Shown piece by piece: positions 10,377 through 23,211 of a stretch of 64,000 bases of DNA. This stretch comes from Burkholderiaceae bacterium (GTDB lineage: Bacteria > Pseudomonadota > Gammaproteobacteria > Burkholderiales > Burkholderiaceae_E), in the NCBI GenBank assembly GCA_027493945.1, contig JAOSJU010000001.1, forward strand, positions 558,001 to 622,000. Reading direction: 5' to 3'. The notes below the pieces were generated by a model. It was not told the DNA's origin. It did not search any database and was given only the letters and a program-made list of their open reading frames with translations. Each line of letters begins with the position of its first letter. Position 1 is the stretch's first letter. Position numbers and translations under genes: made by a program.

Positions 10377-11152
10377 TCAGGATGCGTCGCGCTCGAGGAA
10401 GCGCTGCACCCGGTCCTGCGTCTCCTGCAGCGCGAGCAGCGCGCCGCTGCCTTCGAGCTCGACCTCGTAGCCGTCGAGCCGCGCATCGAGCGCCGCGCCG
10501 ATACAGCGCTTGCTCTCGCGCAGCGCGGCGACCGGCAGCGCGGCGATGCGCTCGACCACGCCGCCGGCCGCCGCATGCAGCTGCGCCGCCGGCGCATGCC
10601 AATGCGCGAGCCCGAGCCCCACCGCCTCGGCGCCCTGCACCACTTCGGCGCCGAGGATCAGCCGGCGCGCGACCGATTCGCCGCAGATCCGCGTCATCCG
10701 CTGCGTGCCCCCGGCCGCGGGCAGCAGGCCGAGTCGCGCCTCCGGCAAGCCCAACCGCGCCTCGTCGGCCACTACGCGGAGATCGCAGGCCAGCGCCAGC
10801 TCGAAGCCGCCGCCGAGCGCCGGCCCGCCGATCTCGGCCACCGACACCCGGGGCTGCGCTCGATGCGCGCATAGACCTGCTGCAGCCGCCGCGTGAAGTC
10901 GATCATCGCACACCGTCCCTCGGCGGTCGCGAAGCGCTGCCGCATGAAGGCCAGGTCGGCGCCGGCGCAAAAGACGCGCTGCTCGCTTCGGATCCACAGT
11001 ACGCGCACCTGCTCGTCGGCCTCGACTTCATCGAGCACCCGGTTCAGCCGCTCGACCCACGCGTCGTCGATCGCGTTCACCGGCGGCCGGCACAGCGTCG
11101 CGACCGCGACGCCGCCGTCGATCGACAGCGAGATCGAAGCTTGGTTCACCAT
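10377..11152 (-). CDS. Enoyl-CoA hydratase/isomerase (frameshift near 10850)
   Basis: A crotonase-fold protein, about 258 residues once repaired. The N-terminal half contains the first oxyanion-hole segment (FCAGADLAFM). The second half has the second one (EIGGPALGGGFELALACDLR). The halves lie in different frames. One base is missing around CCCGGGG at 10848-10853, where ERSPRVSVAEIGG is expected. The start at 11152 is preferred over 11161 because the GAGGG ribosome-binding site sits about nine bases upstream of the former. It probably hydrates the enoyl-CoA made by the acyl-CoA dehydrogenase at 12937. Confidence 0.78.
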
Positions 11153-11192
11153 GGAGTTCATCCCTCGTGGATGGATCTGCGCGCGGTGCGCA

Positions 11193-11889
11193 TCATTGGT
11201 CGGACACGCCTGTCGGCACCGTGGAGAAGTCGCGACTGCGCCGGCGCAGCGCGGCCAGCGCAGTCTTGCCCCTGGCCGTGAGGAACGGCTCGACCAGCAG
11301 CGCAATGCCCCCGACACGTAGCCGGCCAGGTCGAAGCGCTCGCGCATCGCCCAGTGCTTGAGCGCCCACGCGTGGCAGAACATCACCAGCTGGTAGACGA
11401 GCAGGAATTCGTCGATCGGGCGCATGAACCCGCCGCCGACGCATTCGCGCGCGCAGCCTTCGAGCAGCCGGTTGGTGCGCCGCTCGGCCTGCTGGATCAG
11501 CGCGCGGCGATCGGCGCGCAGCGAGCCGGTCGAGCGGTAGGTGAGCACCGCGGCCTGGCGCAGCTCGTCGACGATCGCGCAGTACGCCCAGACCGCCGTG
11601 CACAGCCGGTCCACCGGATGCCCGACGCCTTCGAGGCGCGCGGGAATCTCGGTCTCGTAGCGATCGAGCACCCGCTTGAGCGACAGGAACAGGATGTCGT
11701 CCTTGTCGCCGAAGTACTGGTAGATCAGCCCGATGCTGACCCCGCTCGCCTTCGCGATCTGCTGGATCGTGGTGACGTAGTAGCCGTTCTCGGCGAACAG
11801 CCGCACCGCGGCGTCGAGGATGCCGGCGCGCCGCCCTCGACGAGCCCGGGGTCGCTGACGGCGCTGGCGACGTGCTCGGGCGAGCTCAT
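11193..11889 (-). CDS. TetR-family transcriptional regulator (two frameshifts)
   Basis: A TetR-type repressor of about 230 residues. The N-terminal helix-turn-helix is clear (LFAENGYYVTTIQQIAKASG, then SIGLIYQYFGDKDDILF). The ligand domain is typical of fatty-acid or CoA-responsive TetR proteins. The ATG at 11889 is in a different frame from the DNA-binding helix, and one base is apparently missing at 11833-11840. The C-terminus (ALLVEPFLTARGKTALAAL) needs one extra C in the C-run at 11308-11312. It lies between two hydratase genes and probably binds the palindrome at 12828-12849. The exact N-terminus is less certain than the rest. Confidence 0.75.
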
Positions 11890-11914
11890 CGGTGCGGTCC
11901 CGGCGCGGCGCGGA

Positions 11915-12733
11915 TCAGTTGCCCTCGAACTTCGGCTTTTCCTTCGCGACGAAGGCGTTGTAAGCGCGGGTGAAGTCCTGCGTCTGCATGCAGATCGCCT
12001 GCGCCTCGGCCTCGGTTTCGAGCGCCTGCTCGATGGTCTGGTTCCATTCCTGGTGCAGGCACTTCTTGGTCATGAAGTGCGCGAACGCCGGTCCGGTGGC
12101 GAGCGATCTCGCCATGTCGATCGCCTTCTGCAGCACCTGCTCCTTCGGCACTACGTCGTTGAAGTAGCCCCGGGCCTTGCCCTCGTCGGCGTTCATCGCG
12201 CGCCCGGTGTAGAGCAGTTCGCTCGCGCGGCCATGGCCGATGATGCGCGGCAGGATCGCGCAGGCGCCCATGTCGCAGCCGGCCAGCCCGACGCGCACGA
12301 ACAGGAACGCGGTCTTGGTCTCGGGAGTCGCATAGCGCATGTCGGAAGCCATCGACAGGATCGCGCCGGCGCCCGCGCAGACGCCGTCGATCGCGGCGAC
12401 GATCGGCTGCGGGCAGGTGCGCATCTCCTTCACCAGGTTGCCGGTCATGCGGGTGAAGCTGAGCAGCCCGTTCATGTCCATCTTCGTGAGCGGCCCGATG
12501 ATCTCGTGCACGTCGCCGCCGGAGCAGAAGTTGCCGCCCTCGCCGGTGATCACCACCGCGCGCACGTCCTCGGCGTATTGCAGCCGGTGGAAGGTGTCGC
12601 GCAACTCGGCATAGCTCTCGAAGGTGAGCGGGTTCTTGCGCTCGGGGCGGTTCAGCGTGACGATCGCCACGTTGTCGCGCACTTCCCACTTGAAGTGCTG
12701 GGGACGCCACTCGGCCGCTTTGAGCTTGTACAT
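11915..12733 (-). CDS. Enoyl-CoA hydratase family protein
   Basis: A 272-residue crotonase-superfamily enzyme, complete and without frameshift. Oxyanion-hole segments are [15 protein letters not shown] and [20 protein letters not shown]. The conserved [17 protein letters not shown] motif is near the N-terminus. The ATG at 12733 follows an AGGAG ribosome-binding site. A longer in-frame start at 12844 exists but would run through the operator, so it is rejected. It is the first gene of the leftward operon, transcribed divergently from the acyl-CoA dehydrogenase. Confidence 0.85.
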   Translation of the reverse strand: MYKLKAAEWRPQHFKWEVRDNVAIVTLNRPERKNPLTFESYAELRDTFHRLQYAEDVRAVVITGEGGNFCSGGDVHEIIGPLTKMDMNGLLSFTRMTGNLVKEMRTCPQPIVAAIDGVCAGAGAILSMASDMRYATPETKTAFLFVRVGLAGCDMGACAILPRIIGHGRASELLYTGRAMNADEGKARGYFNDVVPKEQVLQKAIDMARSLATGPAFAHFMTKKCLHQEWNQTIEQALETEAEAQAICMQTQDFTRAYNAFVAKEKPKFEGN

Positions 12734-12827
12734 GCTGCAATCTCCTGGATCGTTGCGAGGTAAACGGGAATCACCCGCTCGAGGTCCGCCCGGGCGGGGT
12801 GCCTGGGCGGGCTGCTTGGTGGGCTTG

Positions 12828-12849
12828 ACTGAATGAACGCTCATTCAGT
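12828..12849. promoter_or_regulatory. TetR-type palindromic operator between divergent beta-oxidation genes
   Basis: A 22-bp inverted repeat with nine-base arms (ACTGAATGA / TCATTCAGT) around the centre ACGC. It lies in the 203-base gap between the leftward hydratase operon and the rightward dehydrogenase gene. Size and symmetry fit a TetR dimer-pair site, and a TetR gene lies in the leftward operon, so autoregulation is likely. The rest of the gap shows no clear -35/-10 boxes; TATCGT (12849-12854, +) and its mirror TACGAT could be weak -10 elements overlapping the site. Confidence 0.75.
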
Positions 12850-12936
12850 ATCGTAGAGCCGACCCCCGCAGAAATCAAGCGCCACGGGCCGGCCCCCGGC
12901 CCGCAGCCGCGTCCAGCCCCGCAGACGGAGAGATCG

Positions 12937-14122
12937 ATGCCCGACCGCAGCCACCTCGCCCTGGCCTTTCCTCGACGACGCCCATCGCGAACAGGCACGC
13001 GTGCTCGACGAATGGGCCGCCGAGCGGCTGGCCGGCGAGCATGAGACCGACGTCGACGCGGCCTGCCGCCGGCTGGTGGCCGACCCGGGCAGCGCGGGCT
13101 GGCTGCGCTACTGCGCGGGCAAGGCCTGGGGCGGCGCCTTCGATGCGATCGACACGCGCTCGCTGTGCGTGGCGCGCGAGACGCTGGCCTGGCACTCGGG
13201 GCTGGCCGATTTCGCGTTCGCAATGCAGGGACTGGGAAGCGGGTCGATCACGCTGGCGGGCACCGAGGCGCAGCAGCGCCGCTACCTGCCCGACGTGGTG
13301 GCCGGGCGCAAGCTGGCGGCGTTCGCGCTGTCGGAACCCGACGCCGGCTCGGACGTGGCCGCGATCGCCACCACCGCGCGGCGCGACGGCGCGCACTGGG
13401 TGCTCGACGGCTGCAAGACCTGGATCTCGAACGCCGGCATCGCCGATTTCTACTGCCTGTTCGCGCGCACCGACGAAGCCCCGGGCAGCCGCGGCATCTC
13501 GGCGTTCGTCGTCGAGGCCGGCACGCCCGGCCTGGACGCCTCCGAGCGCATCGAGGTCATGGCGCCGCACCCGCTGGGCACGCTGCACCTCTCGGAGTGC
13601 CGCGTGCCCGCCGACGCGCTGCTCGGCGCGCCCGGCGAAGGCTTCAAGATCGCGATGCGAAACCTCGACATCTTCCGCACCAGCGTGGCTGCCGCGGCGC
13701 TGGGCTTCGCGCGGCGCGCGCTCGACGAGGCGATCGGGCGCGCGACGCACCGCCGCATGCTCGGGCAGATGCTGTCCGACTTCCAGCTCACGCAGGCGGC
13801 GCTCGCCGACATGGCCACCGGCATCGACGCCGCGGCGCTGCTCACCTACCGGGCCGCGTGGGTGCGCGACCGGCTCGGCGAGCGCGGCACGCGCGAAGTG
13901 GCGATGGCGAAGATGGTGGCTACCGAAACCGCGCAGCAGGTGATCGACAAGGCGGTGCAGATGTTCGGCGGGCTCGGCGTGAAATCGGGAATGACCGTGG
14001 AGCACCTGTACCGCGAGATCCGCCCGCTGCGGATCTACGAGGGCGCCACCGAAGTGCAGAAGATCATCATCGGGCGCGAACTGCTCAGGCAGCACCTGCC
14101 TGCGCCGAAGGCGCAGGGCTGA
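12937..14122 (+). CDS. Acyl-CoA dehydrogenase (frameshift near 12968)
   Basis: An FAD-dependent acyl-CoA dehydrogenase of about 394 residues. Signatures: [14 protein letters not shown] (FAD/substrate loop), [11 protein letters not shown], and the C-terminal [18 protein letters not shown] segment. The Glu in YEGA is the usual catalytic base position of many family members. The first ten codons are in another frame. One extra T in GGCCTTTCC (12964-12971) separates [10 protein letters not shown] from [12 protein letters not shown]. The ATG at 12937 follows a GGAGAG site. Its 3' end overlaps the convergent formate dehydrogenase gene by 38 bases. It probably works with the divergent CoA ligase and hydratases. 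Confidence 0.85.
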
Positions 14123-16913
14123 CGCTCACCGCGCAATACTTGAAGCCCGGAATCTTTCCGAACGGATCGAGCGTGGGCTTCGTGAGCAGGTTGGCCGCGG
14201 CTTCCGCGTAGGCGAACGGCACGAACACGCTGCCGGGCGCCACGCCGTCGTCGGCGCGCACGCGCAGCACGATGCGGCCGCGCCGCGACGCGATCGCGGC
14301 ACGATCGCCCGGATGCAGGCCGAGCCGGCCGAGGTCGCGTGGGTGCAGCGACGCGGTGGCCTCGGGCTCGATCGCGTCGAGCGCCTGCGCGCGGCGCGTC
14401 ATCGCGCCGGTGTGCCAGTGCTCGAGCTGCCGCCCGGTGATCAGCACGAAGGGCCATTGTTCGTCGGGCTGCTCGTCGGCCGGATCGGGCCGCGCGTGCA
14501 CCAGCCGGCCGCGCCCGTCGGCGGTGGGAAAGCGCTCGCGGAACACCACCGGCTGGCCCGGGTCGGTTTCGTCGACGCACGGATAGGTGACGCTGCCCTC
14601 GCGCTCGAGTCGCGCCCAACCGATGCCGCGGATCGAGGCCATGCCCTGGCGCATTTCCTCGAACACCTCGCGCGGATGCTCGTAGTGCCAGTCGAGGCCG
14701 AGGCGCCTGGCGAGCTGCACGATGATCCAGAGGTCCTGGCGCGCCTGGCCCGGCGGATCGATCGCCTGGCGCGCGAGCTGCACCATGCGGTCGGTGTTCG
14801 TGAAGCTGCCGGTCTTCTCGGGAAACGCGCTCGCCGGAAGGATCACGTCGGCCAGCACCGCGGTCTCGGTGGGGAAGATGTCCTGCACCACGAGCAGGTC
14901 GAGCGTGGCGAGCGCCTCGCGCGCGTGTGCGGCATCGGGATCGGACATCGCCGGGTTCTCGCCCATGATGACCATGCCGCGGATCTGGCGCGCGGCCGCC
15001 GCCTGCAGCGTCTCGACCACCGTGAGGCCGGGGCGGCGGTCGAGCTTCGCGCCCCACAGCTGCTCGAACGCGGCCGCGGCCGCCTCGTCGCCGACGCGAC
15101 GATAGTCGGGCAGCATCATCGGGATCAGTCCCGCGTCCGAAGCGCCCTGCACGTTGTTCTGGCCGCGCAGCGGATGCAGGCCGGTGCCGGGCCGGCCGAT
15201 CTGGCCGGTGACCAGCGCCAGCGCGATCAGGCAGCGCGCGTTGTCGGTGCCGTGCACGTGCTGCGAGACGCCCATCCCCCAGAAGATCATCGACGCGCGG
15301 CTGCGCGCATACAGCCGGGCCACTTCGCGGATGGTCGCGGCGTCGATGCCGCATACCGGCGCCATCGCCTCCGGGCTGTACGGCGCGACGGCCTCGCGCA
15401 GCGCCTCGAAGCCGCTGGTGCGGGCCGCGACGAACTCGCGGTCGACGAGATCCTCGGCGACGATGGTGTGCAGCATCGCATCGAGCAGCGCCACGTCGGT
15501 GTCGGAGCGGAACTGCAGCACGTGCGTGGCGTGGCGGGCGAGATCGGTGCGCCGCGGATCGGCGACCACCAGTTTCGCGCCGCGGCGCACCGCGTTCTTG
15601 ATCCAGGTCGCGGCCACCGGATGGTTGACCGTGGGGTTCGAGCCGATCACGAACAGCACTTCGGCGTGCGCGACGTCCGAGACCTGGTTCGACACCGCGC
15701 CCGAACCGATGCCTTCGAGCAGCGCGGCCACCGACGACGCGTGGCACAGCCGCGTGCAGTGATCGACGTTGTTGGTGCCGAAGCCGGTGCGCACCAGCTT
15801 CTGGAAGAGATACGCCTCCTCGTTGCTGCCCTTGGCCGAGCCGAAGCCGGCGAGTGCCGAGGCGCCATGCACATCGCGGATGCGGGCGAGCCCCCCACCT
15901 GCCAGCTCGAGCGCCTCCTCCCAGCCCGCCTCGCGGAACTGTTCGCGCCAGTCGGCCGGCACGCGCCCGAAACGCGGGTTCTTCGCGGCGCCGGGCCGGC
16001 GCACCAGCGGCACCGTGAGCCGGTCGGGGCTCGCGACGTAGTCGAAGCCGAAGCGTCCCTTCACGCACAAGCGCCCGTGGTTGGACGGGCCGTCGCGGCC
16101 TTCGACGTAGACGATGCGGTTGTCGGAGACGTGCCAGGCGAGCTGGCAGCCCACGCCGCAGAACGGGCACAGCGAATCGACCTGTCGCTGCGAGGCGCGC
16201 GGCGCCGCGCGCACCGCATCGTCGCTCGCGGCGGCGCCCGCGCCGAGCAGCCGCGGCATCAGCGCGCCGGTGGGGCAGGCCTGCACGCACTCGCCGCAGC
16301 CCACGCAGCTCGACGCCCCCATCGGGTCTTCGCAGTCGAAGACGATGCGCGCGTGCTTGCCGCGCCCGGCGTAGCCGATCACGTCGTTGACCTGCTCCTC
16401 GCGGCAGGCGCGCACGCAGCGACCGCACTGGATGCAGGCGTCGAGCCGCACCGCGATCGCCGGATGGCTGAGGTCGGGCGCCGGCTGCTCGCGCGGCGCG
16501 AAGCGCGAGCCGGCCACACCCAGCACGCTTGCCCAGTGCGCCAGCTCGGAGTCTTCGCGATGGCCGCCCGCCGGCGCGTCGGCGAGCAGCAGTTCGATCA
16601 CCATCCGCTGCGAGGCGCGCGCGCGCGTGCCGCTGGCGTGCACCTTCATGCCGGCCGCAGCCGCGCGGCAGCACGACGGCGCGAGCACGCGCTCGCCTTC
16701 GATCTCGACCACGCAGGCGCGGCAGTTGCCGTCGGGGCGATAGCCGTCGTACTGGCACAGCCGCGGAATCTCCACGCCGTGGCGCGCCGCAGCCGCGAGA
16801 ATCGTCTCGCCGGCGCGCGCCTCGACCGGGCGGCCGTCGAGCTCGAAGGCGATCGCCGACGCACCGGCGCCGGCGGACGACGCAGGGCCTGCCGCTGTCC
16901 TCGTCGCGCTCAT
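14085..16913 (-). CDS. fdsA: NAD-dependent formate dehydrogenase, molybdenum catalytic subunit alpha
   Basis: A 942-residue catalytic subunit oxidising formate to CO2. From the N-terminus: a [2Fe-2S] domain ([20 protein letters not shown]), a His/Cys-rich region, two [4Fe-4S] motifs ([11 protein letters not shown] and [12 protein letters not shown]), the Mo-domain [4Fe-4S] (CPFCGVGC), then the bis-MGD molybdopterin domains. The Mo ligand is Cys390 in [13 protein letters not shown], where some relatives have selenocysteine. The C-terminal dinucleotide-binding domain starts near [20 protein letters not shown]. The ATG overlaps the stop of the diaphorase gene (ATGA). No fdsC/fdhD or fdsD gene follows. 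Confidence 0.92.
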   Translation of the reverse strand: MSATRTAAGPASSAGAGASAIAFELDGRPVEARAGETILAAAARHGVEIPRLCQYDGYRPDGNCRACVVEIEGERVLAPSCCRAAAAGMKVHASGTRARASQRMVIELLLADAPAGGHREDSELAHWASVLGVAGSRFAPREQPAPDLSHPAIAVRLDACIQCGRCVRACREEQVNDVIGYAGRGKHARIVFDCEDPMGASSCVGCGECVQACPTGALMPRLLGAGAAASDDAVRAAPRASQRQVDSLCPFCGVGCQLAWHVSDNRIVYVEGRDGPSNHGRLCVKGRFGFDYVASPDRLTVPLVRRPGAAKNPRFGRVPADWREQFREAGWEEALELAGGGLARIRDVHGASALAGFGSAKGSNEEAYLFQKLVRTGFGTNNVDHCTRLCHASSVAALLEGIGSGAVSNQVSDVAHAEVLFVIGSNPTVNHPVAATWIKNAVRRGAKLVVADPRRTDLARHATHVLQFRSDTDVALLDAMLHTIVAEDLVDREFVAARTSGFEALREAVAPYSPEAMAPVCGIDAATIREVARLYARSRASMIFWGMGVSQHVHGTDNARCLIALALVTGQIGRPGTGLHPLRGQNNVQGASDAGLIPMMLPDYRRVGDEAAAAAFEQLWGAKLDRRPGLTVVETLQAAAARQIRGMVIMGENPAMSDPDAAHAREALATLDLLVVQDIFPTETAVLADVILPASAFPEKTGSFTNTDRMVQLARQAIDPPGQARQDLWIIVQLARRLGLDWHYEHPREVFEEMRQGMASIRGIGWARLEREGSVTYPCVDETDPGQPVVFRERFPTADGRGRLVHARPDPADEQPDEQWPFVLITGRQLEHWHTGAMTRRAQALDAIEPEATASLHPRDLGRLGLHPGDRAAIASRRGRIVLRVRADDGVAPGSVFVPFAYAEAAANLLTKPTLDPFGKIPGFKYCAVSVSPAPSAQAGAA

Positions 16914-18607
16914 CGCTGCGGCGGCTCCCGTGCGTCGAGCTCGTGCGCGAAGTGGCGCAGCACCGAGAGCACCGGGTTCGGCGCGGCCTGCCCGAGCCCG
17001 CAGATCGACGCGTCCATCATCGCGGCCGACAGCTCGCGCAGCAGTCCGGTGTTCCAGTGCTCGCGCGCGATCTCCCGCGCCGCCTTCGCGGTGCCGACGC
17101 GGCACGGCGTGCACTGTCCGCACGACTCGTCGCGGAAGAACGCCATCAGGTTGCATGCCGCGTCGACCGCGCTGTCGTGCTGCGAGAGCACGATCACTGC
17201 CGCCGAGCCGATGAAGGCGCCGTGCGGTTGCAGCGTATCGAAGTCGAGCGGCTCGTCGGCGAGCGATGCCGGCAGGACCCCGCCCGAGGCGCCGCCCGGC
17301 AGGTACGCATACAGCGCGTGTCCGGGCAGCATGCCGCCGCAGAACTCGTCGATCAGCTCGCGCGCGCTGATGCCGGCCGGTGCGAGCTTCACGCCCGGAT
17401 CGCGCACCCGACCCGACACCGAGAACCAGCGCAGCCCGCGCCGGCCGCGTCGCCCGTGGCCGGCGAACCACGCCGCGCCGCGCTCGAGGATCTCGGGCAC
17501 CCAGTAGAGCGTCTCGACGTTGTGCGCGAGCGTGGGCCGCCCGAACAGGCCCGCTTCGGCCACGTAGGGCGGACGCAGCCGCGGCATCCCGCGCTTGCCT
17601 TCCACCGACTCGATCAGCGCGCTCTCCTCGCCACAGACGTAGGCACCGGCACCGCGCCGCAGGTGAATGTCGGGCAGCGCATGACCGGGCACCGGGGGAT
17701 CGGCGCGCAACGCGGCGAGCTCGCGCGCGAGCAGCGCGCGCACGCCCGCGTATTCGTCGCGCAGGTAGATGTAGCAGGCTTCGCAACCGGCCGCGGTCGC
17801 GGCGATCAGCATGCCTTCGAGCACCCGGTGCGGCGCGCGTTCCAGGCAATGCCGATCCTTGAAAGTGCCCGGTTCGCCTTCGTCGGCGTTGATCACCATC
17901 AGCCGCGGGCCGGCCTGCTGCGCGACGATGCGCCACTTGCGCCCGATCGGGAATCCGGCGCCGCCCAAGCCGCGCAGCGCCGAGCCATCGAGCTCTTCGA
18001 GGATCGACTCGCGGCTGCGCCGGCCGTCGAGCAGCTGCGCCAGTTGCCGGTAGCCGCCGGCCGATCGATACGCCGCGTAGTCCTGCGCATCGGGCACCGG
18101 GCATTCGAAGTCGCCGCCGGCCACCGCGTCGAGCACCGCATCGGGCGCGGCCGGCGCGATCGGCCGACGCCCGACTACCGCCGCCGGCGCCTCGGCGCAG
18201 CGCCCGATGCAGGGCACGCGCTGCACCCTCGCCTCGCGGCCCAGGCGCTGCGCGAGCGCGGTGAGCAGCGCCTCGGCACCGTTCAGCCGGCACGGCAGGG
18301 AGTCGCAGACGCGCACCGTCAGCGCCGGGGGCCGCGCCTCGCCCTCGCGCACCGGCTCGAAGTGATGGTAGAAGGTGGCGACCTCGTAGACCTCGGCCTG
18401 CGCGAGGCCCAGCCAGTCGGCGAGCGCCGCCAGCAGCGGCGCCGGCAGGCAGCCTTCCGCGTCCTGGATTCGATGCAGGTGCTCGATGAGCAGGTCGCGG
18501 CGCGGCGGCAGGCCGTCGAGAAGCTGGCGCACGCGCTCGAGCGCTGCAGGATCGACCTGCCGGCCCTTGCGCCAGCCGACCGGGCGCCGGAACTCGTTCG
18601 CGTCCAT
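16910..18607 (-). CDS. Formate dehydrogenase gamma-beta fusion (NuoE-NuoF-like diaphorase)
   Basis: A 565-residue fusion of the NuoE-like (FdsG) and NuoF-like (FdsB) subunits that pass electrons from formate to NAD+. Residues ~1-155 are NuoE-like with a [2Fe-2S] site (VCDSLPC and PCIGRC). The NuoF part has FMN/NADH motifs GLGGAGFPIGRKW, NADEGEPGTFKDR and YVCGEESALIESVEGKRG, and the [4Fe-4S] motif ESCGQCTPCRVGT. In many relatives these are two genes; here one frame spans both with no stop. The ATG at 18607 (MDANEFRRPVGWRKGR) is chosen because upstream codons are not family-like. It is coupled to fdsA by an ATGA overlap. Confidence 0.88.
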   Translation of the reverse strand: MDANEFRRPVGWRKGRQVDPAALERVRQLLDGLPPRRDLLIEHLHRIQDAEGCLPAPLLAALADWLGLAQAEVYEVATFYHHFEPVREGEARPPALTVRVCDSLPCRLNGAEALLTALAQRLGREARVQRVPCIGRCAEAPAAVVGRRPIAPAAPDAVLDAVAGGDFECPVPDAQDYAAYRSAGGYRQLAQLLDGRRSRESILEELDGSALRGLGGAGFPIGRKWRIVAQQAGPRLMVINADEGEPGTFKDRHCLERAPHRVLEGMLIAATAAGCEACYIYLRDEYAGVRALLARELAALRADPPVPGHALPDIHLRRGAGAYVCGEESALIESVEGKRGMPRLRPPYVAEAGLFGRPTLAHNVETLYWVPEILERGAAWFAGHGRRGRRGLRWFSVSGRVRDPGVKLAPAGISARELIDEFCGGMLPGHALYAYLPGGASGGVLPASLADEPLDFDTLQPHGAFIGSAAVIVLSQHDSAVDAACNLMAFFRDESCGQCTPCRVGTAKAAREIAREHWNTGLLRELSAAMMDASICGLGQAAPNPVLSVLRHFAHELDAREPPQR

Positions 18608-18707
18608 GGCTCCGACTGTACCAGCACGACGCCGAGGCTTCAGCGCACGCGCAGCCCCGCAAGGGGAATCGGCGCGGCATCGGAGCGGCGAGCCAATCGG
18701 CGCACGG

Positions 18708-20069
18708 TCAGAGCGCCGGGTCGACGGTCTCCATGTGCTCGGGCACGCGCGCGCGCCAGCCGAGCTCCTTCTCGATGCGCACGCGCAGCCGGTCGGCCGC
18801 CTCGGGCTCGCCATGGGTGACGTAGACCTGCTTCGGGGCCGAATGGAAGCCGCGCATCCAGTCGATCAGCTCGTCGCCGTCGGCGTGCGCCGAGAAGCCG
18901 TCGAGCTGCGTGACACCTGCGCGCACCGAGTGCCAGTCGCCGTGAATCTTGACCTCGCGAACTCCCGCCACCAGGTGCGCACCGCGAGTGCCCGGCGCCT
19001 GGAAGCCGGCGAACACCACGTGATTCGCCGGATCGGGCAGCAACCGTTTCAGGTGGTGCAGCACGCGGCCCCCGGTGGCCATGCCGCTGGCCGAGACGAT
19101 GATCAGCGGCCCGTGCAGCGTGGCCAGCCGCTTCGATTCGGCCGGCGTGGTGACCAGCCGCGCCGTGCTGTACATGCCCGCGCACTGCTCGGGCGTGAGC
19201 CGATGGTCGTGCTGGAAGCGCCGGTACAGGCGCGTCGCGTCCACCGCCATCGGGCTGTCGAGAAACACCGGGATCTCGGGAATCTCGCCGCGCTCCTTCA
19301 GGCGGTACAGCGCATAGAGCAGCGTCTGCGCGCGCCCGACCGCGAACGAAGGAATGAGGATCGTGCCGCCGCGCGACGCGGTCTCGCGGATCACGCGGCC
19401 CAGCACCGCCTCCGGGTCTTCGCCGCCGTGCTCGCGGTCGCCGTAAGTCGATTCGACGATCAGCGTGTCGGCCGCGTCCACCGTGTGCGGCGGCCGCATC
19501 ACGAGGTCGTGCGGGCGGCCCAGGTCGCCGCTGAACACCAGCGTGCGGTGGCCGCGCTGCAGGCGCACGATCGCGGCGCCGAGCAGGTGGCCGGCGGGCA
19601 GGAAGCGGCCGACGATGCCGTCGCCGAGATCGAAGTCGCGGTCGAAGCCGTTGGCCACGAAGCGCGCGAGCGCGCGCTCGGCGTCTTCGGTGGTATAGAG
19701 CGGGCGCGCGGGCGCGTGCTTCGAATAACCGTGCCGGTTCGCGAACTCGGCCTCTTCCTCCTGCAGCCGCGCGCTGTCGCGCAGCAGGATCTCGCAGAGC
19801 TCGCGCGTGGCCTCGGTGGCGACGATCTGCCCGCGGAAGCCGTCGCGCACCAGCGCCGGCAGGTAGCCGCTGTGATCGAGGTGCGCGTGGCTGAGCACCA
19901 CGCGGTCGATCTCGCGCGGCGGCAGCGGAAAATCCGCCCAGTTGCGGTCGCGCAGCTTCTTGAAGCCCTGGAACAGCCCGCAGTCGAGCAGGATCTGGCG
20001 TCCGCCCGAATCGAGCAGGTAGCGCGAGCCGGTGACCGTGTCGGCGGCCCCCGCGAAGGTGAGCTTCAC
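18708..20069 (-). CDS. MBL-fold/beta-CASP RNA-processing exonuclease-like protein
   Basis: A 453-residue metallo-beta-lactamase with a beta-CASP insertion, the family of RNase J/CPSF-type nucleases (TTHA0252-like). The zinc motif is [12 protein letters not shown]. Further ligands are in [11 protein letters not shown] and FSGDLGRP. The beta-CASP motifs are [11 protein letters not shown] and [12 protein letters not shown]. It most likely processes or degrades RNA (family inference). The GTG start at 20069 overlaps the dnaJ stop by four bases (GTGA), so it is translationally coupled to the chaperone operon. Confidence 0.87.
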   Translation of the reverse strand: MKLTFAGAADTVTGSRYLLDSGGRQILLDCGLFQGFKKLRDRNWADFPLPPREIDRVVLSHAHLDHSGYLPALVRDGFRGQIVATEATRELCEILLRDSARLQEEEAEFANRHGYSKHAPARPLYTTEDAERALARFVANGFDRDFDLGDGIVGRFLPAGHLLGAAIVRLQRGHRTLVFSGDLGRPHDLVMRPPHTVDAADTLIVESTYGDREHGGEDPEAVLGRVIRETASRGGTILIPSFAVGRAQTLLYALYRLKERGEIPEIPVFLDSPMAVDATRLYRRFQHDHRLTPEQCAGMYSTARLVTTPAESKRLATLHGPLIIVSASGMATGGRVLHHLKRLLPDPANHVVFAGFQAPGTRGAHLVAGVREVKIHGDWHSVRAGVTQLDGFSAHADGDELIDWMRGFHSAPKQVYVTHGEPEAADRLRVRIEKELGWRARVPEHMETVDPAL

Positions 20070-21190
20070 TGGAAGAAGTCCTTCACGCGATCCATCCAGC
20101 CCTTGGTCTGCGGGCTGTGCTTCGGATCCTTCAGCGAGGCTTCGAGCTCGCGCAGCAGCTGCTTCTGCTTGTCGGTGAGCCGCACCGGCGTCTCGACCAC
20201 CACGTGCGCGTAGAGATCCCCCGGATAGCTGGAGCGGATGCCCTTGATGCCCTTGCCGCGCAATCGGAACTGCTTGGCCGACTGCGTGCCCTCGGGCAGG
20301 TCGATCTCGGCGCGCCCGTGCAGCGTGGGAATGTGCACCGTGCCGCCCAGCGCCGCGGTGGTGATGCCGATCGGCACCTCGCAGTGCAGGTCGTCGCCGT
20401 CGCGCTGGAACACCGGGTGCTCCTTGACGTGGATCTCCACGTACAGGTCTCCGGGCGGCCCGCCGTTGATGCCCGGCTCGCCGTTGCCGGCCGAGCGGAT
20501 GCGCATGCCGTCGTCGATGCCGGCCGGGATCTTCACTTCGAGCGTCTTGTTCTTCTTCACGCGACCCGCGCCCTCGCACGCCGTGCACGGCTCGGGAATC
20601 ACCTTGCCGCTGCCGCGACAGGTGGTGCAGGTCTGCTGGATCGAGAAGAAGCCCTGCTGCACGCGCACCACGCCCTGCCCGCCGCAGGTGTGGCACACCT
20701 TCGGCTTGGTGCCGGGTTTCGCGCCGCTACCGCTGCAGGGCTCGCAGGTTTCCCAGGAGGGCACCCGGATCTCCGACGTGTAGCCGCCGGCCGCCTGTTC
20801 GAGCGAGATCTCCATCGCGTAGCGCAGGTCGGCACCGCGATAGACGTTGCTGCGCCCGCCAGCCCCGCGCTGGCCTCCGAAGATGTCGCCGAAGATGTCG
20901 CCGAACACGTCGGCGAAGCCACCGAAGCCCTGCCCGCCCGCGCCGCCGGCGAAGCCCGCATTCGGGTCGACGCCGGCATGGCCGAAGCGATCGTAGGCCT
21001 CGCGCTTGGCGGGCTCGGAGAGCATCTCGTAGGCTTCCTTGACCTCCTTGAACTTCTCCTCGGCCTCCTTGCTGCCCGGATTGCGGTCCGGGTGGTGCTT
21101 CATCGCGAGCTTGCGATACGCCTTCTTCAGCTCGTCGTCGGTCGCGTTCTTCGCGACGCCCAGAATCTCGTAATAGTCACGTTTTGACAT
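20066..21190 (-). CDS. dnaJ: Chaperone DnaJ (Hsp40)
   Basis: A 374-residue type I J-protein that stimulates DnaK ATPase and delivers clients. It has the J domain with HPD ([14 protein letters not shown]), then a Gly/Phe-rich linker. The four zinc-finger CxxCxGxG repeats run [32 protein letters not shown]. The C-terminal client-binding domains follow. Length and order are canonical. It sits two bases downstream of dnaK in the same operon, and its stop overlaps the next gene's GTG. Confidence 0.97.
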   Translation of the reverse strand: MSKRDYYEILGVAKNATDDELKKAYRKLAMKHHPDRNPGSKEAEEKFKEVKEAYEMLSEPAKREAYDRFGHAGVDPNAGFAGGAGGQGFGGFADVFGDIFGDIFGGQRGAGGRSNVYRGADLRYAMEISLEQAAGGYTSEIRVPSWETCEPCSGSGAKPGTKPKVCHTCGGQGVVRVQQGFFSIQQTCTTCRGSGKVIPEPCTACEGAGRVKKNKTLEVKIPAGIDDGMRIRSAGNGEPGINGGPPGDLYVEIHVKEHPVFQRDGDDLHCEVPIGITTAALGGTVHIPTLHGRAEIDLPEGTQSAKQFRLRGKGIKGIRSSYPGDLYAHVVVETPVRLTDKQKQLLRELEASLKDPKHSPQTKGWMDRVKDFFQ

Positions 21191-21192
21191 TT

Positions 21193-23136
<1,944 letters not shown>

Positions 23137-23211
23137 GTTGGTGGTTCCTCGAAGACGGAGATTGCCTGGCTTGCAGATGTGTCGCGACGGACGGAATTCA
23201 AGCGGCTGGGG

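Noticed and set aside
14085..18680. A single 1,531-codon open frame on the minus strand
   Set aside because: The high GC content suppresses stops. The first ~590 codons are an out-of-frame shadow of the diaphorase gene; only 14085-16913 encodes fdsA.
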